This document shows positions 12,190 to 24,418 of a stretch of 64,000 nucleotides of DNA, piece after piece (positions within the stretch are counted from its first letter, which is position 1; every line of letters starts with the position of its first letter). The position numbers and the translations under genes are program-made. The notes beneath the pieces were generated by a model, which made no database searches, was not told the origin of the DNA, and worked only from the letters and a program-made list of their open reading frames with translations. Source of the DNA: Carex sylvatica (taxonomy: Eukaryota > Streptophyta > Magnoliopsida > Poales > Cyperaceae); NCBI GenBank assembly GCA_964058845.1, contig CAXKVR010000026.1:62001-126000 (forward strand), written 5' to 3'.

Positions 12190-13160
12190 TGCTCATGTTT
12201 CTAATGCCCATCTGCTGATGTGAAACTAACTTTGATAGGTGCGGTTGTAGTTTATTTGCCAGTAGCTTGGTAACCAATTTCGCCACCGTGTTGTTTACAC
12301 TGATTGGTCAAAAATCAGATACTCTTTCCGAATTAGTTTTCTTTAGAATCATTGTTATAAAAGACTTGTTTAAACAGCCGATTGCGACTCTTTGGCTAGT
12401 GAATTCTCTAATCATATCCATGAGGTTAGCTTTGACCATAGGCCGAAAAGCTTGGTAGAACTCAATTGGTAATCCATCAGGCCCACTTGCTTTTCCTTTG
12501 GGCATGTCTGACGATGCTTTAAGAACTTTAGATTATGTGTATTATGAATCTAGTATTCTTAATTCTTCGGCAAATTCTTGCCCCACCTTCCCTCGCAAGT
12601 CGAACTGACGCAGCTGTTGAATTCTTTGGCCCAGTAGCCCCTCGTAATGTCTTCGCAGGAATTCTGGCATTTCCCCCGAACTGACTGTCTGACACGTTTT
12701 CATCAATCAGAGTTTCGATGGAATTTTTATTCTTCCTACCATTCGCTATGGCGTGAAAATATTTAGTATTTTGGTCACCCAATTTCAACCAGGTACACCC
12801 GATCTTTGTTTCCAATGGTAGCCTGAAAATGTGTTCACGGAGTCTGATTCTCAACCTAAACTCTACAGAGTTCAAATCCCTTATTTCCTCAACTCTATCC
12901 AACTTCTGGAGAACCCATTTAGACCTTGTTAAATAGGTATTTCTTTTTGCAAATTTTTCTTGCACTCAAATTTTGAGTCGCGTCTGTATCGCCTTGATTT
13001 TCTTTTGGATTCTAACAACTGGATTTGCTGCTGTCACCGAGCCCCAAGCTTGCACTACAACCACTTTCAAATCTTCATACCTTAGCCAGAAGGTTTCAAA
13101 TTTGAATTGCTTTTTGGCGGGGTTTGCATGCGGTTTTATTCGAAGTTGCATCAGAGCATG
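12190..13160 (-). mobile_element. LINE ORF2 relic (link region and reverse-transcriptase start)
   Basis: The minus strand encodes FKFETFWLRYEDLKVVVVQ, AWGSV, CTWLKLGDQNTKYFHAIANG, KGKASGPDGLPIEFYQAF and then RPISVNNTVAKLVTKLLANKL. This is the order of a plant LINE ORF2 around the reverse-transcriptase start. Two or three frame changes break it. It is truncated at both ends: no endonuclease upstream and no catalytic YADD downstream. It belongs to the same broad clade as the relic at 3.8-7.4 kb but is a separate insertion. Confidence 0.85.
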
Positions 13161-13286
13161 GTCTGACGCTGTAGCTGGTAGATCAGTGAGGTCATATGTA
13201 ATACATTGAATCCTTTATTATATTAACAAGAATATTAAAAAGTTGAGTTACTTGATTTTTAATTAATCTTTACTAAAAATAAATAA

Positions 13287-13289
<3 letters not shown>

Positions 13290-13321
<32 letters not shown>
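13290..13321. repeat. (AT)n microsatellite
   Basis: About 30 bp of uninterrupted AT dinucleotide repeat, immediately next to the truncated MITE. Confidence 0.9.
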
Positions 13322-13322
<1 letters not shown>

Positions 13323-13475
13323 AAAAAAATAGTAAAAAAATTCTAAAAAATATAAAATTTGATCTCCAAACACATTAATATGGAGAACAAGATGAACGGT
13401 TCGGATCGACCGTTAGAATTTTCAAAAATCGAATATTAAGCCGTTGCACGGAGGCCTCTATGATACCATGCAGTT
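13321..13475. mobile_element. Half of a palindromic Mutator-like MITE
   Basis: Only the right arm is present: 'ctaaaaaaatagtaaaaa', 'atctccaaacacattaatat', 'gaacggttcggatcgacc', then a terminal segment like that of the 50511-50912 copy. The left arm has been lost or replaced by the (AT)n tract. Confidence 0.7.
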
Positions 13476-14998
13476 ACGTGAATTCATATCACCTAAGATA
13501 CCTCAATTTTTTAGTTTGAATCGGGTCTTTTTTCTTTTTTTAAAGATTAGTGACTAATAACAGTAACGAATATATTAAATATAAAATAAAAATTATAATA
13601 TTTACAAGTTCATTGCTATTCGGCAATGTTTCTAATCCCCTCATACACTATTGGATAATTTCTGATATTAATTGTTTTTAGATCGAGATTTCAGTTCGTC
13701 CATCCATTCATTGAAAAAACTCGACGAACATATAAAAATCAATGGCTAAACAAAAGTTCATGCAGACGTTATTCCGATATATTTTAGTGAGTGTTTGCAT
13801 TAGCTAATTAAAGAAGAGAATAAATTCAAAATGTAGTTTCTACTCAAATTTAAGTTTCAAAATTGCGAAGATCGACCACAAATCGAAAAAAAAAAAATGA
13901 AATCGATCACAAATCAAAAATCGAATGTTTATTGAAAATCGAAAATCCAAATCAACTACAAATAAAAAAAATGGGAAAGAAATTGATCCCATATGCAATT
14001 TATAGTTTATTTTCATTTTGAATTTATTCTCTTCTTTTATTAACTTATTCAATCAAATCTTCAAATATACCGGAACACCCAGATTGAACTTTCGTTTATC
14101 AAATATATTTTCTAATGACCACTCGACGACGATGTAATCGAAATCCTAATTTGTGGGAATAATAAATACATCAGCTTATAAAACTATTTTAATGCCGACA
14201 CATATCTTCTCCTAATTTTTCTATATTTGTATGGACTCCAACATTTTTACAAAATACAATCCGCACCCTCCATTAATTTGGTTTGCAACTACAAAGCTAA
14301 ACGGTCCAACTTTTGACATGTCTCTTTCGCAACATTTCGAGAAATAAAGGAACGCCTTGACTTGACTAACGACTATTCACTATAGAGAAAATGACAAAGA
14401 GGAATTTTCTCTTGACAACCTCACCTTGTAAACTATTCTACTTGAAAAAAAAGATCTAACTCTTTTTTAAAATATAATTTTGTAGTCCGCTCAATTATGT
14501 TCCTAATTTTGATATTCTTTTAAAATCATTTAAATTTATCTGCAATTACGTACTACATAAATGTTTTTTTTTTGTCTAATTGTTTGTCAAGGACTTAAAT
14601 ACTAGGCGATCAATCAAAGCTCTCTGACATCAAATCTCTCATCTTATATAACTTTGAACAACTGTTTTTTAAATTACTTGAACCTTCTTTTTTTCTCTAT
14701 CCACGAGTTAAGGAGATAACAGGAACTAAGCATTCATTCAAATGTGGCTCCGGCAATTTTTTATAAATTGTCAAACTATTATAGATGTGAAGCATCTCTC
14801 CGTGTAGAGAAAGAGTGGTCTTCTCTTATTGTAGGAGAAAGTGTGTGTGTCGCACCCCTCTCACACACACCAAACTATCTGCTTAAATACATAATTCTTT
14901 CCCATTCTTTTTTACTTTGTGAGAAACAAAGAATACTTTATCCCTTCCTGGATAATTTTTATTAAAGAAGAACTGCTAGAGAAGAAAAACCTTGGCTG
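13476..14998. other. Intergenic and upstream region of the receptor-kinase pseudogene
   Basis: About 1.5 kb, strongly AT-rich. I found no gene or clear repeat. The last 300 bp presumably held the kinase promoter; TATATAA occurs at about 14644-14650, too far from the ATG at 14999 for me to assign it. Confidence 0.5.
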
Positions 14999-16991
14999 AT
15001 GACACTATTCATTTTAACCGTCATCATCTTCATCACGGGGAGTCGTCTCTGTACCGCCGGCAACACCCTCCTGCCAGGTCAGACTCTTTCTGGAAAACAA
15101 ACCTTAGTTTCCAAAGATGGTCTCTATGAACTTGGGCTTTTCAATGATTATGTTGGGTTGTCCGAAGGCCACTTTCTGGAGATTCGGCTTGTAAACTTTT
15201 ATGATACTGTGTTGTGGGTTGCCAATAGAGACAATCCTATTCAATATCCTTTTATGCCTGAACTGAATATTTCTTCTACTGGCAATTTACTACTGACCCA
15301 ATCTCAGAAACTGGTCTGGTCAACAAATCTGACAAGGTCAGATGAAACAACCTCTACCACTGCAATTCTGCTTGATACCGGCAATCTTGTACTAATAGAA
15401 GAGGATAACAATTCTAGAATAGTATGGCAGAGTTTTGATCATCCAACTGATACTTGGTTCCCGGGAGCACCGCTTGGATTTAACGCTGCCACTAGAAAGA
15501 ATGTCTACCTCATGACATATGTGGATTATTCGTTAAATACATACAGTTTGGAGTTAGATCCAATTAGATCTAGGGGGTTTATCATCAGACAACTACCTAG
15601 TAATGCTACGTATTATGGTATATTTCCGCAATTAATTGGTATAGAGGATTATGGCAATGGTTTAATAACATTTAAGGTTATCAACAAAAACCATACATTC
15701 ATAAAATTAGATTCCGACGGGTCCATTAACATGTATCATTGGGTTAATGATCCTCCCAATATTAGTACTCTTTCGTTGGATCAAAATGTTATTTGCACCC
15801 TTGATTCATCGTGTGGTCCATCTAGCTTGTGCTCAGGTGGCAGTTACCCAACATGCTCCTGTCCTTCTTATTTCCATCCTGTAAATACAGAAGATTGGTG
15901 GAGATACAGTTACTACAGAGCCGGTTGTACAAGAGATATATCTCTCAATTGTCAAATTACTAGTAGTTCCAGTTCTGTTGATGTATTCCTAGAAATCGAT
16001 AACATAAGTAAGTATCCTGATGATCCCCAACTGGTTGTGCTAAAGGACAAAACTGAGTGTGCCGCAGCATGTCTCAATAATTGCTCTTGTACTGCTTATT
16101 CTTATCAGAATAGCTGTAGCCTATGGTTTGGAGGACTACAAAATACTTTCCTAACAAGTGACAACCTGAATGGGGATAAAATGAACATTCGTATTCAAAT
16201 TTCAGCTCCCAAACATAGTCGGCGGGCACATAAATTTATTATTATGTCCACCGTAGGGGTTGCAGCCTTATTGGTTGTTGGGTTATTGTTTTTTCTGAAG
16301 TATAAAGCAACTTGCTTTATCTTAAACCAAAAGGATGTAATTGGGGACCAACTGGTAGCGTATTCATATGCAGAAACAAAAAAGCATCACCAAGAATTTC
16401 TTTCACAAGCTTGGAGAAGGAGGCTTTGGTAGTGTTTTCAGGGGATCATTACCAAATTTAACTCTTGTGGCTGTTAAGAGAATGAAAAATGCCCACTTTG
16501 AAGAGAAACAGTTCAGAACGGAGGTGCAAACGATAGGAATAATCCAGCACATAAACCTTGTCAAACTTCTTGGATTTTGCTCCGATGGTACTAAACGGTT
16601 GTTGGTGTATGAGTACATGCCAAATGGTTCTTTAGATTCTCATCTCTTTTCAAATCAATGTGATGGTTTAAACTGGAACACCCGTTACGAAGTAATGGCT
16701 GGAATTGCCAGAGGTTTAACTTATTTGCATGAGGAATGTCGATACTGCATTATTCATTGTGACATTAAGCCTGAGAATATACTTCTTGATACCAACTTTT
16801 ATCCTAAAATTGCTGATTTTGGTATGGCAAAACTACTGGGCAGAGATTTTAGCAGAGCATTAACCACAATGAGAGGAACAATTGGCTATCTTGGACCCGA
16901 ATGGATCTCTGGGCAGCCGATGTTTTGCTGTCTCGTATACAAAATATTTTTTAAATTATTGCGAAAATGTTTATTATACAGACTCATTTAA
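14999..16991 (+). pseudogene. G-type lectin S-receptor-like serine/threonine kinase, frameshifted and truncated
   Basis: The first 477-residue frame (14999-16432) shows a signal peptide (about 1-20), a bulb-type lectin domain with VLWVANRDNP and IVWQSFDHPTDTW, and an S-locus glycoprotein region. A Cys-rich segment (CGPSSLCSGGSYPTCSCP), a PAN domain (CAAACLNNCSCTAYSY) and one membrane helix (about 414-438) follow. The kinase continues in another frame (16368-16991): LGEGGFGSVF glycine loop, VAVK lysine, HCDIKPEN catalytic loop (non-RD type), ADFG and GPEW. The frames part at a run of six A at 16378-16383, consistent with a +1 slip. After GPEWISG the sequence is unrelated, so the whole kinase C-lobe is missing. 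Intact members are intronless plasma-membrane receptors of about 800 residues. This copy could at best make a soluble or membrane-anchored lectin without kinase activity. Confidence 0.9.
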
Positions 16992-17249
16992 GCATGCACA
17001 TCTATATCAGATTATCAGACAAGGTTTTCAAAAGACAGTAATTCCGAAGTTTCTAATCATACACAGTTATTTTAAATTATTTTTGTTGGACGTATTTGTT
17101 TTAGATTTTAAAGTATAAGGACATTAAACAAATGACTTGTAGCTTTTTCATTCGTCTAACTATTTTTTTTTCTTTGAAATGGATTGGAGATCAAGTTATC
17201 CAATACACTTTCAAACTCTTATATATATTATAGAAGATTTTTCTACTTT

Positions 17250-17312
17250 GTGGACTTCGAACTCATAACCTCTTATATAGGAACCATATGTCTTTTCCAT
17301 TAGACTAAGGGC
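17250..17312 (-). mobile_element. SINE fragment, same family as at 11.8 kb
   Basis: On the minus strand, box A TAGTCTAATGG (17297-17307) and box B GAGTTCGAAGT (17254-17264) flank 'taagaggttat', matching the SINE at 11827. Only the tRNA-like head is clear. Confidence 0.6.
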
Positions 17313-17875
17313 AGGTTCTTTCATTCGTCTAACTATTAGCTAGTTATTTCTACTGTACCTTTTATGTATGCAAGATCATAGTAATAACATTCGTAAATTA
17401 TTTATTTCCAGTATATTTCAATATAAATAAATGAACTAAATATAATTTTGAATTATTCAGAATTATTCATTAATAATTTGTGAATTGTACAAACCATTTC
17501 TAATTACTCGTAATCATTCTAATAATTTGTTTTATTTTTTTAAGTTTAAAAATATAAATATTTTATATACATTACATAATATATATACACATTATGAAAA
17601 AAAAATATTAAATTAAAATTATATTCAAATCACGAACTTTTGTATGCTTTTTAATTATTCAAGTTTTGAATTTGTCACTGGATTGCCATGCAACTGTAAC
17701 AAATTGCATCTCACCGTTTGATAACATAATCTACAACAGAGGACCTGGTGGCTATAAGCTGCACGGATAGAAAATGAACTTGGTCCACCATGCTCCCTGT
17801 ATGGATAGTCTGAGTCTGGACTCTTGAGCATGCCGACTTCTAAACTCTGGTTAATAATTTACAGATCAGTTTAAG

Positions 17876-17960
17876 CTTCATGCAGAGCAAGAACCACATC
17901 TATCGTTGTTTTAATTCTATAGTTCGTGCGCTGCACAAAGTGATAACTACTCTGTTAAAA
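17876..17960. repeat. Copy of a short dispersed repeat also at 62.7 kb
   Basis: 'gcttcatgcag', 'attctatagttcgtgcgctg' and 'ctctgttaaaat' occur here in the same order as in the hairpin repeat at 62692-62798. The inverted-repeat arms are less well kept in this copy. Confidence 0.55.
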
Positions 17961-18250
17961 TCTTCAGCCCTTTTGACTTGAATTCGCATCCTCTGAGATA
18001 TCTCGTATTTTGCGCGACTTATCATAAAATATCAACCGTATAAATACGTTCTACACGATTTCAAAGCTCAAAAAATACTGGTCCCCTGCGCTATCCCCGA
18101 ATAGGCACCGGGCACGTCACGCAATATATGAAATATCTCAGAGAATACTCACTCATGACCCCACATCCTCGTACTCCAAGATCAACCAACTTTGAGCTTT
18201 TTCGTCTCCTCGATAGCGCGCTCGACCAGCCACCTGCTATATCAAGTTCC

Positions 18251-18259
18251 TATAAAAAA
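18251..18259 (+). promoter_or_regulatory. Probable TATA box of the methyltransferase gene
   Basis: TATAAAAAA lies 118 bp before the ATG at 18377. The spacing allows a 5' UTR of about 90 bp. Assigned from position and consensus only. Confidence 0.5.
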
Positions 18260-18376
18260 ATAACTGCTATCTTAAGTCAACAACCAAAACTCCCAGTTTC
18301 TCGAATCAGCAAATCCCATCTCACTTCTCAGTAAGCCTCCTCTCTATCTGCACAACTCGCTATCCGAAATCCAAAA

Positions 18377-21075
18377 ATGGCACCACCACCTCCTACCGAC
18401 CCGGCGGCGACCATCGCCATCTTGGAGATCGCCAATCTACTCTCCGTTCCAATGGCCCTCACGGCGGTGATCCGACTCGGCGTCCCGGCCGCCATCTGGC
18501 GCTCCGGCGAGAACAACCCTCTCTCCGCCTCCGAGATCCTTCCCTCCTCCGACGACCCTTCCCTCCTTCAGCGCCTCCTCCGCCTTCTCTCCTCCTACAA
18601 CATCTTCCAAGAGCACATATCTGACACTGGGACCCGCCGCTACTCCCTCACTTCTATTGGTCAAACCCTAGTTGGGGAATCTTCTTATGCAGACTACGTG
18701 CTGCAACACCACCAGGATGCGCTAATACGCGCATGGCCAAAGCTCCATGAGGCTGTACTGGATCCGACTGGACCCGACCCGTTTAGGCGTGCCAATGGAG
18801 GGGTGCCAGCTTACGAGTATTACGGCACGGATCCCGAGGCCAATGGGCTAATGTTGCGGGCTATGAAGGGGGTCTCAGAGCCATTCATGGAAAGGCTTCT
18901 AGAAGGTTACAAGTCAGGATTTGATGGGGTGGAGCTATTGGTCGATGTGGGAGGCAGCTCAGGCACCTGCCTGGAGATGATCATGAAGCAAGTCCCATCT
19001 GTCAAATCTGGAGTCAATTTTGACTTGCCTGAGGTTGTTGCAGCTGCACCAGAGATTCCTGGTGAGTCCTTTAACTCTTCATCTGCAATTTTGTATCTAA
19101 TAGTTTTACAAAAAGAGAGAATCTCGTACTGATCCTGTGTGCTTGATTACAATTACATGGAGTCTATTTATAGACTTGATTCTGGTATATTGCTAAACAT
19201 CTTCAACTTAATAGTTCAAGGAAAAAGAGAGAATCTTGTATTGATCTTGTGTGCTTGATTACAATTAGTCAATTACATGGAGTCTATTTATAGACTTGAT
19301 TCTGGTATATTGCTAAACATCTCCAACTTAATAGTTTAAGGAAAAAGAGAGAATCTTGTATTGATCTTGTGTGCTTGATTCTATTTATAGACTTGATCAT
19401 GGTATTTTGCTAAACATCTCCAATCCCGGCAAGCAATATATAAAATACTGAATTGACCTAAATTTTCTGTGCAACTTGTCACATATACGTCCTTGTTCTA
19501 CGTAAATGCAATCTATGATTGAATTCCTTAGTGCATCCAAATTTCTGATGTGAACTTGTCATGACTAGCAGTTCCATCAGAAACCAATCAAGTTGAGGGA
19601 GACTGAATTTATATATTTATTTTTGTGAGGTGGTCATGTTTGCTACCTCGTTGGACACTACTAAACCAAACATGTAATTATTTGAGTATGTTATTTAAAA
19701 TTGGCAATATATTAGTGAAGCAGACAAGGATCTGGTAATTTAAGAACTCCATTTCAATTTGTTGAAAAACAGCATATAGGGGTCCATAGCCTCATACAGC
19801 TCTATATTACTAACCTAAATTAGTCTTACTCTTGATTGAATAAAGAACCTAAATTACTGATAAAAACACAATGATTATTACCTCTAAAGATTGCCGCTAT
19901 GGTGATGGTAATTACTGAGTGTTCTGGTTTCATGTCCGAGCTAGATAAGTTGGAATAGATCACACTATAAAAAAAGAGTTCATGGACCATAATTAGACTT
20001 GTTTAAATTTATGCTTATGGGAAGGTGAAAAGAATACAATATAAACTGATGTTCTTTAACCATATATGCAGGAGTAACCCATGTTGGTGGTGACATGTTT
20101 AAATTCATTCCACCCGGCGATGCCATTTTTATGAAGGTATAGTATTGAAACTAAAATATAGGTTTCCAATTTTCTCTGTTACAAACAAATTCCATAACTT
20201 TGCTATACCAAGGAAAAAGGTCCCAAAACAAAAATTGCTAATGCAAAATGGAGGAACTTCAACTATCACATTTAGGGTTTTTATTGGATCTGGTTTATTT
20301 GGTTTTCAACCGATTTGAAAATTTTGGATTAAATGGTTATGTTTTTCGGTTTAAATGGTTCGGTTTGGTTGAATTTTTGAATTACTTCGGATTTTCATAT
20401 TTGGCTTGGTTTAATCTCTCTTATTACGGTTCAACTAAACAAACCGAATTTACTTGATATTTACTTAAATTACTTTGATTTTTTTTTTTGTTTGATTTAA
20501 TCTCTCTTATTTCAGTTCAACCAAACACAACAAAATTTAGTTCGGTTTTTTTTGGTTCGATTGTTTTTTTCTGTTGACAAATTTAATCCGGTTGTTTTGG
20601 TTAGACTTTTGAAAAGAAAAATTGCCACGTTGAAAGGAAAACTGTACTCGATATCAATTCAATCTCAGATTAAAAAATAATGTGGTGATTTTATTTTATG
20701 AAATATTTTATTTTATAAAAAAAATTGGTTCTTAAGATGAAACATCTGATTTCGATCTGGTTCTTTTCTTTGCAGTGGATTCTGATGACTTGGACAAACG
20801 AAGAGTGCATTGCAATACTAAAGAACTGTTATGATGCCTTGCCTCAAGGAGGAAAATTGATTGATTGTGAGCCTGTATTGCCAGAGGGAACCGATTGCAG
20901 TAGCAGGACTCGTGCCTTACTTGAAAATGACATATTCGTCATGACCATCTATAGGACCCAAGGAAGGGGGCGCACCGAAGAGGAGTTCCGGCAGCTTGGT
21001 CTCCAGGCCGGGTTCACTGGTTTTAATGCGCTCTATTTGGACCCGTTCTACACGGTCCTCGAGTTCATCAAGTAA
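18377..21075 (+). CDS. COMT-like class II methyltransferase, possibly nicotinate N-methyltransferase type, 349 aa
   Basis: Coding exons 18377-19061, 20072-20136 and 20776-21075 join in phase to 349 residues, normal for the family. An N-terminal dimerisation region is followed by the SAM-binding motif LLVDVGGSSG (about 187-196), VNFDLPEVV, and HVGGDMF across exon 2. The fold is that of SAM-dependent plant COMT-type enzymes, which act in the cytosol. The usual catalytic site is changed: COMT has KWICHDW, this protein has KWILMTW (about 250-256), so the catalytic His is Met and the following Asp is Thr. From memory, nicotinate N-methyltransferase-like proteins also lack this His and share CEPVLP and the RALLENDIFVMTIYRTQGR-type C-terminus, so an N-methyltransferase is the better guess. 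Substrate not provable here. Exon 1 is GC-rich compared with its surroundings. A decayed duplicate lies at 30508-33781. Confidence 0.9.
19108..19425. repeat. Minisatellite in methyltransferase intron 1
   Basis: About three tandem copies of a 114-122-bp unit containing 'agagaatcttgtattgatct', 'tggagtctatttatagactt' and 'gctaaacatctccaactta'. The second copy has an 8-bp insertion and the third is internally shortened. The same unit is repeated in intron 1 of the duplicate gene. Confidence 0.85.
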
Positions 21076-21764
21076 TTGAAATTGGTGCTTTACAAATTGT
21101 TTCTGTAATTTTTCATTTTTCAACATTGAATTGAGTTTAGATCAAAGAAGAAGCTTTGGGAATGGCTGCTGGTGGATGCTTCCCTTGTTTTCCTCTGTTA
21201 ATAAATCAAGGTTAACTGTAGATGTAATTGTAAAATAGGGATCATCAAATATTTCTCTTCCCGGCTCCCCTTTTAATCTGTTACTTTGTCATAATTTCAG
21301 CAAAATATTTCAAAGACATAAAGAACGTCGTCATTAAAGAAAAATAAACGAACTATTATATAGCAATTCAGTATCTAAGAGCATCTCCATCTTATTTACA
21401 AAATATATGTAAATATGGATATTATAATTGTAATTTTAATTATAGAGATGTGAAGTAATTTTTAATTTTAGTGTAGATTTTATAAATGCAAGTAAATTGT
21501 AAAAAGTTAAAATCAATATATTAAATTATTAATGTTTTAAGAAAATTAAATTAAATATATTGTAAGGATGGGGATGATTTGGAAAATATTGCGAAAATAT
21601 TGTTGAAATTATCTTTTATGTTAGGTCGACTCAGCTTGAGTTCCAAATTTGCAGTGCGTGCGCACCCACTGGACCACAGCTCGAAGGTCCAAAGAACAGA
21701 AGGATTGGTTCATGTAGGGGTTTATTTCTTAATCAATTTGGGCTTCGAAGAAACAATATCTTCT
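21076..21764. other. 3' flank of the methyltransferase, shared with the duplicate copy
   Basis: Sequence to about 21680 is alignable with 33782-34400 behind the second methyltransferase copy, for example 'ctcttcccggctcccc' and 'ttatagagatgtgaagtaat'. It marks the downstream end of the duplicated segment. No separate gene is seen. Confidence 0.7.
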
Positions 21765-22942
21765 TGGGCATAGGGTTCTTCATCGGTTCGGAGGTAACCG
21801 AATCGAACTAGGCAAATTATAGTTATAATTCGGTTTTAAAAATAGAATCAAACTAGAGCGATTTAGCATTGCAATCGAATCGAACCAAACTAAAATTTTA
21901 TTTAGGTTTATTCGGTTTGTTCGGTTCAAACCAAAATATATTACTTTTTTATTAAAGCAATTTATTTATAGTAAACCAAAGCATATGAAAAAATAAATCG
22001 AAGTATTAAGAAATAAACCAAAATAAATAAAGCAATTAATTAAGAAATAAACCGGGGCGGTCCAGATCAAATTTATAAATTATAATATATAAAAGTTCGA
22101 TCTGTTCAGTTATTTCAGTTTTGAAAATTTTCAAACTAAACATAAGTTATGTCACACCCCAAACCAAAAATACTGGATTTAAGGTGTGATCAACCTCGTC
22201 TCGTGCTTAATTAATCATTAAGCACGCAAAACTATTCATAAATAATAAATCAAACAGCAGCGGAAGCATAACAATATAAATATCAAGCATCAGTCACTTA
22301 GCAGATAAATAAACATACACCTACATAACATATAATTCGATCCATCTCGAATCCAAATAACACCAACTATAGAAGGAGATACATGATCTATCGAGCCCGT
22401 ATATATAACACAGAAAATATGAGACTCGTAAACCTAATCAAAAGCCTAATCATAACTAAATCAAGTGGTGTGGACCTCGGAGACAACTCCTGACATCTCC
22501 TACTGTGGACCGCCAAAACCTGTACCTAAAACCCACGAAACAACTTGTGGGTGAGCGACGAATCGCCCAGTATGTGACCCAGAATTATCCCCTCAGAGAT
22601 TCTCTACGGTCAAAGCACTTTTAATTATAAAATAAATAAACTTTAAAATATGCATATGTGTGAACCTATATTAATATCTAATAAAATTTATAATACTTTT
22701 AAATGATGCCATGATGCGATTATTCTATTATGCTAACATGCGGAATAATCCAAAATAAAATCAAAGTGTAATATCGGATAGAAATCAAGTCGGAATCCAG
22801 TACTCCTAGAACTGTGTGCCCAAAATATAATAATGATAATAATAATAATACGGATCAAGTATATCTAGGGGTGTAAACGGAGCCGGATTATCCGGCGGAT
22901 AACTGCTCCGTATCCGGAAATTATCCAAATTCGGATGGTCCA

Positions 22943-24418
22943 TGATATCTCCATATTATATCTAAATTATGGCCCTAATTTACAATGAAACCTGTGCTTT
23001 AAAGCCTATGAATGTGGACTTTTTACTTGTATTTCGATGAAATGTGGTACTGCTATGCTTTGTTTGGTATTTTGCAGGAAAAAGGGTGAAAAACTGCATC
23101 TGACTACTTTTCATACGGCCCGTATGATTTTCTGTACGGACCGTACAAGTTCTGCCCAACCACACAGAAGGATCCACAACAGAGGCACAAAGTCTCCAAG
23201 ACAAAGCCCAGGCATACGGTCCGTACGGGATCCTGTACGGGCCGTACAACGCTGATTCGGAAAATCCAGCTGGAATCTGAATTGAGCACGATTTAAGGAG
23301 CCGATTAGGAAACCCCTGGAGGCGTGATCTGGGGCATTAAAGGAGATATTCCACAGCAGAAAAGGGAAAATCAATCAATAACAATCGATCTATCAAATCA
23401 TTCTAGGGAATCATCCTAGGGTTGCTTGGACGAGAGGAAAAGAAGGAGAGAAGGGAAGAACGGAAGTTTTGAACGGATCTTCAGATTTTCCACTGTTTTA
23501 TCATGAACTCTTTTACCTTTTGTTATTTGTGTTATCTTATGAACATGAGTAGCTAATTTATTTAGTTTCTAGGGGTAAGATGTAGTTTCTAGTTTAGTTT
23601 TGCTTGTATGCTACTTGGATTTTGTGTTGAACGCTTTGTTTTTACTTTGTTATGTAGTATTTTTATTGCTCTATTTGTGCTTGCTTGAATCTGATTAGTC
23701 ATCCCGTTAGATGAATGCGCACATCTAAGTGTTAGGAGCCAAGTCTATGAAATTCATTCCAACCGAATAAAGTATATGAAGTAGGGTGAAACCAAGGAGT
23801 ACCCGAAAGGCGAAACTTTCCTTGAGGCGAAAGTCCTTGGATACTTTTAGTAAACTAACAAATAACTTAGATAAATTAGGCCAAAATGCGAAAGTTGAGG
23901 TTTAACGCATCTAAGAGGGAAGTATTTGAGTCCGGTAATCGGGTATCCGGCCAAAATGCGAAAGTTGAGGTTAGGTATCTAGATCTGGTCAAAAGAAACT
24001 CTAAACACAGTATCAACACAGAAAACAGTAGCTGCAGCATCAACTTGAGGTCCCATACGGACCGTACGAGAATATGTACGGGCCGTATGCCTCGAGACTA
24101 AACAGAAATGAAATCTGAACCCTGGAAACGCCCTTTTATCAATTGAAAACAACTTTAATTATCTTTTATTGCCTTTCAAACTTATTATAAATCAGTAGAA
24201 TTGTTAGAAACAAAACCAAACCAATCTCTCTCACTTCTAGAATTTCAAGTGATTTTAGGATAAGTCTAGTGTTTTTCTTCTGTCCCTGTGGATCGATACC
24301 TGAGCATACTCAACGACAGGATAGTACACTTGCTATCTGAATTGACAGAGTATAACAAAGGTTTAAAAAGTATAGCTTGCTATACTGAAACTTTTTGGCA
24401 TATATTCTCGTGCGATCA
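22943..24418 (+). mobile_element. 1,476-bp solo LTR inside the hAT MITE (nest level 4)
   Basis: The ends are TGATATCTCC and GTGCGATCA, giving the imperfect terminal palindrome TGAT...ATCA. Exact 5-bp duplications GTCCA lie at 22938-22942 and 24419-24423. The host MITE sequence continues across the insertion. No coding capacity is present. The interior holds the paired TACGGNCCGTA palindromes and 'tgtccctgtggatcgatacc' near its end, a motif that recalls the 3' part of some gypsy LTRs. Short open frames here are chance readings of the palindromes. Confidence 0.92.
23112..24090. repeat. Three pairs of TACGGNCCGTA palindromes at fixed 21-bp spacing
   Basis: Six 11-bp palindromes occur in three pairs: 23114-23124 with 23135-23145; 23215-23225 with 23236-23246; 24056-24066 with 24077-24087. 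The central base varies, the ten flanking bases do not. In every pair the centres are exactly 21 bp apart and the 10-bp spacer ends in TG. All six lie inside the solo LTR. Confidence 0.9.

Larger units (their letters stand above)
16992..18250. other. Intergenic region upstream of the methyltransferase gene
   Basis: AT-rich and holds no kinase C-lobe remnant. It carries a SINE fragment (17250-17312) and a short repeat near 17.9 kb that is shared with 62.7 kb. The last ~300 bp before the gene become less AT-rich. Confidence 0.5.

Noticed and set aside
23886..24101. Short open frames in the 1.5-kb solo LTR
   Set aside because: They read through the TACGGNCCGTA palindromes in several frames and have no conserved domain.
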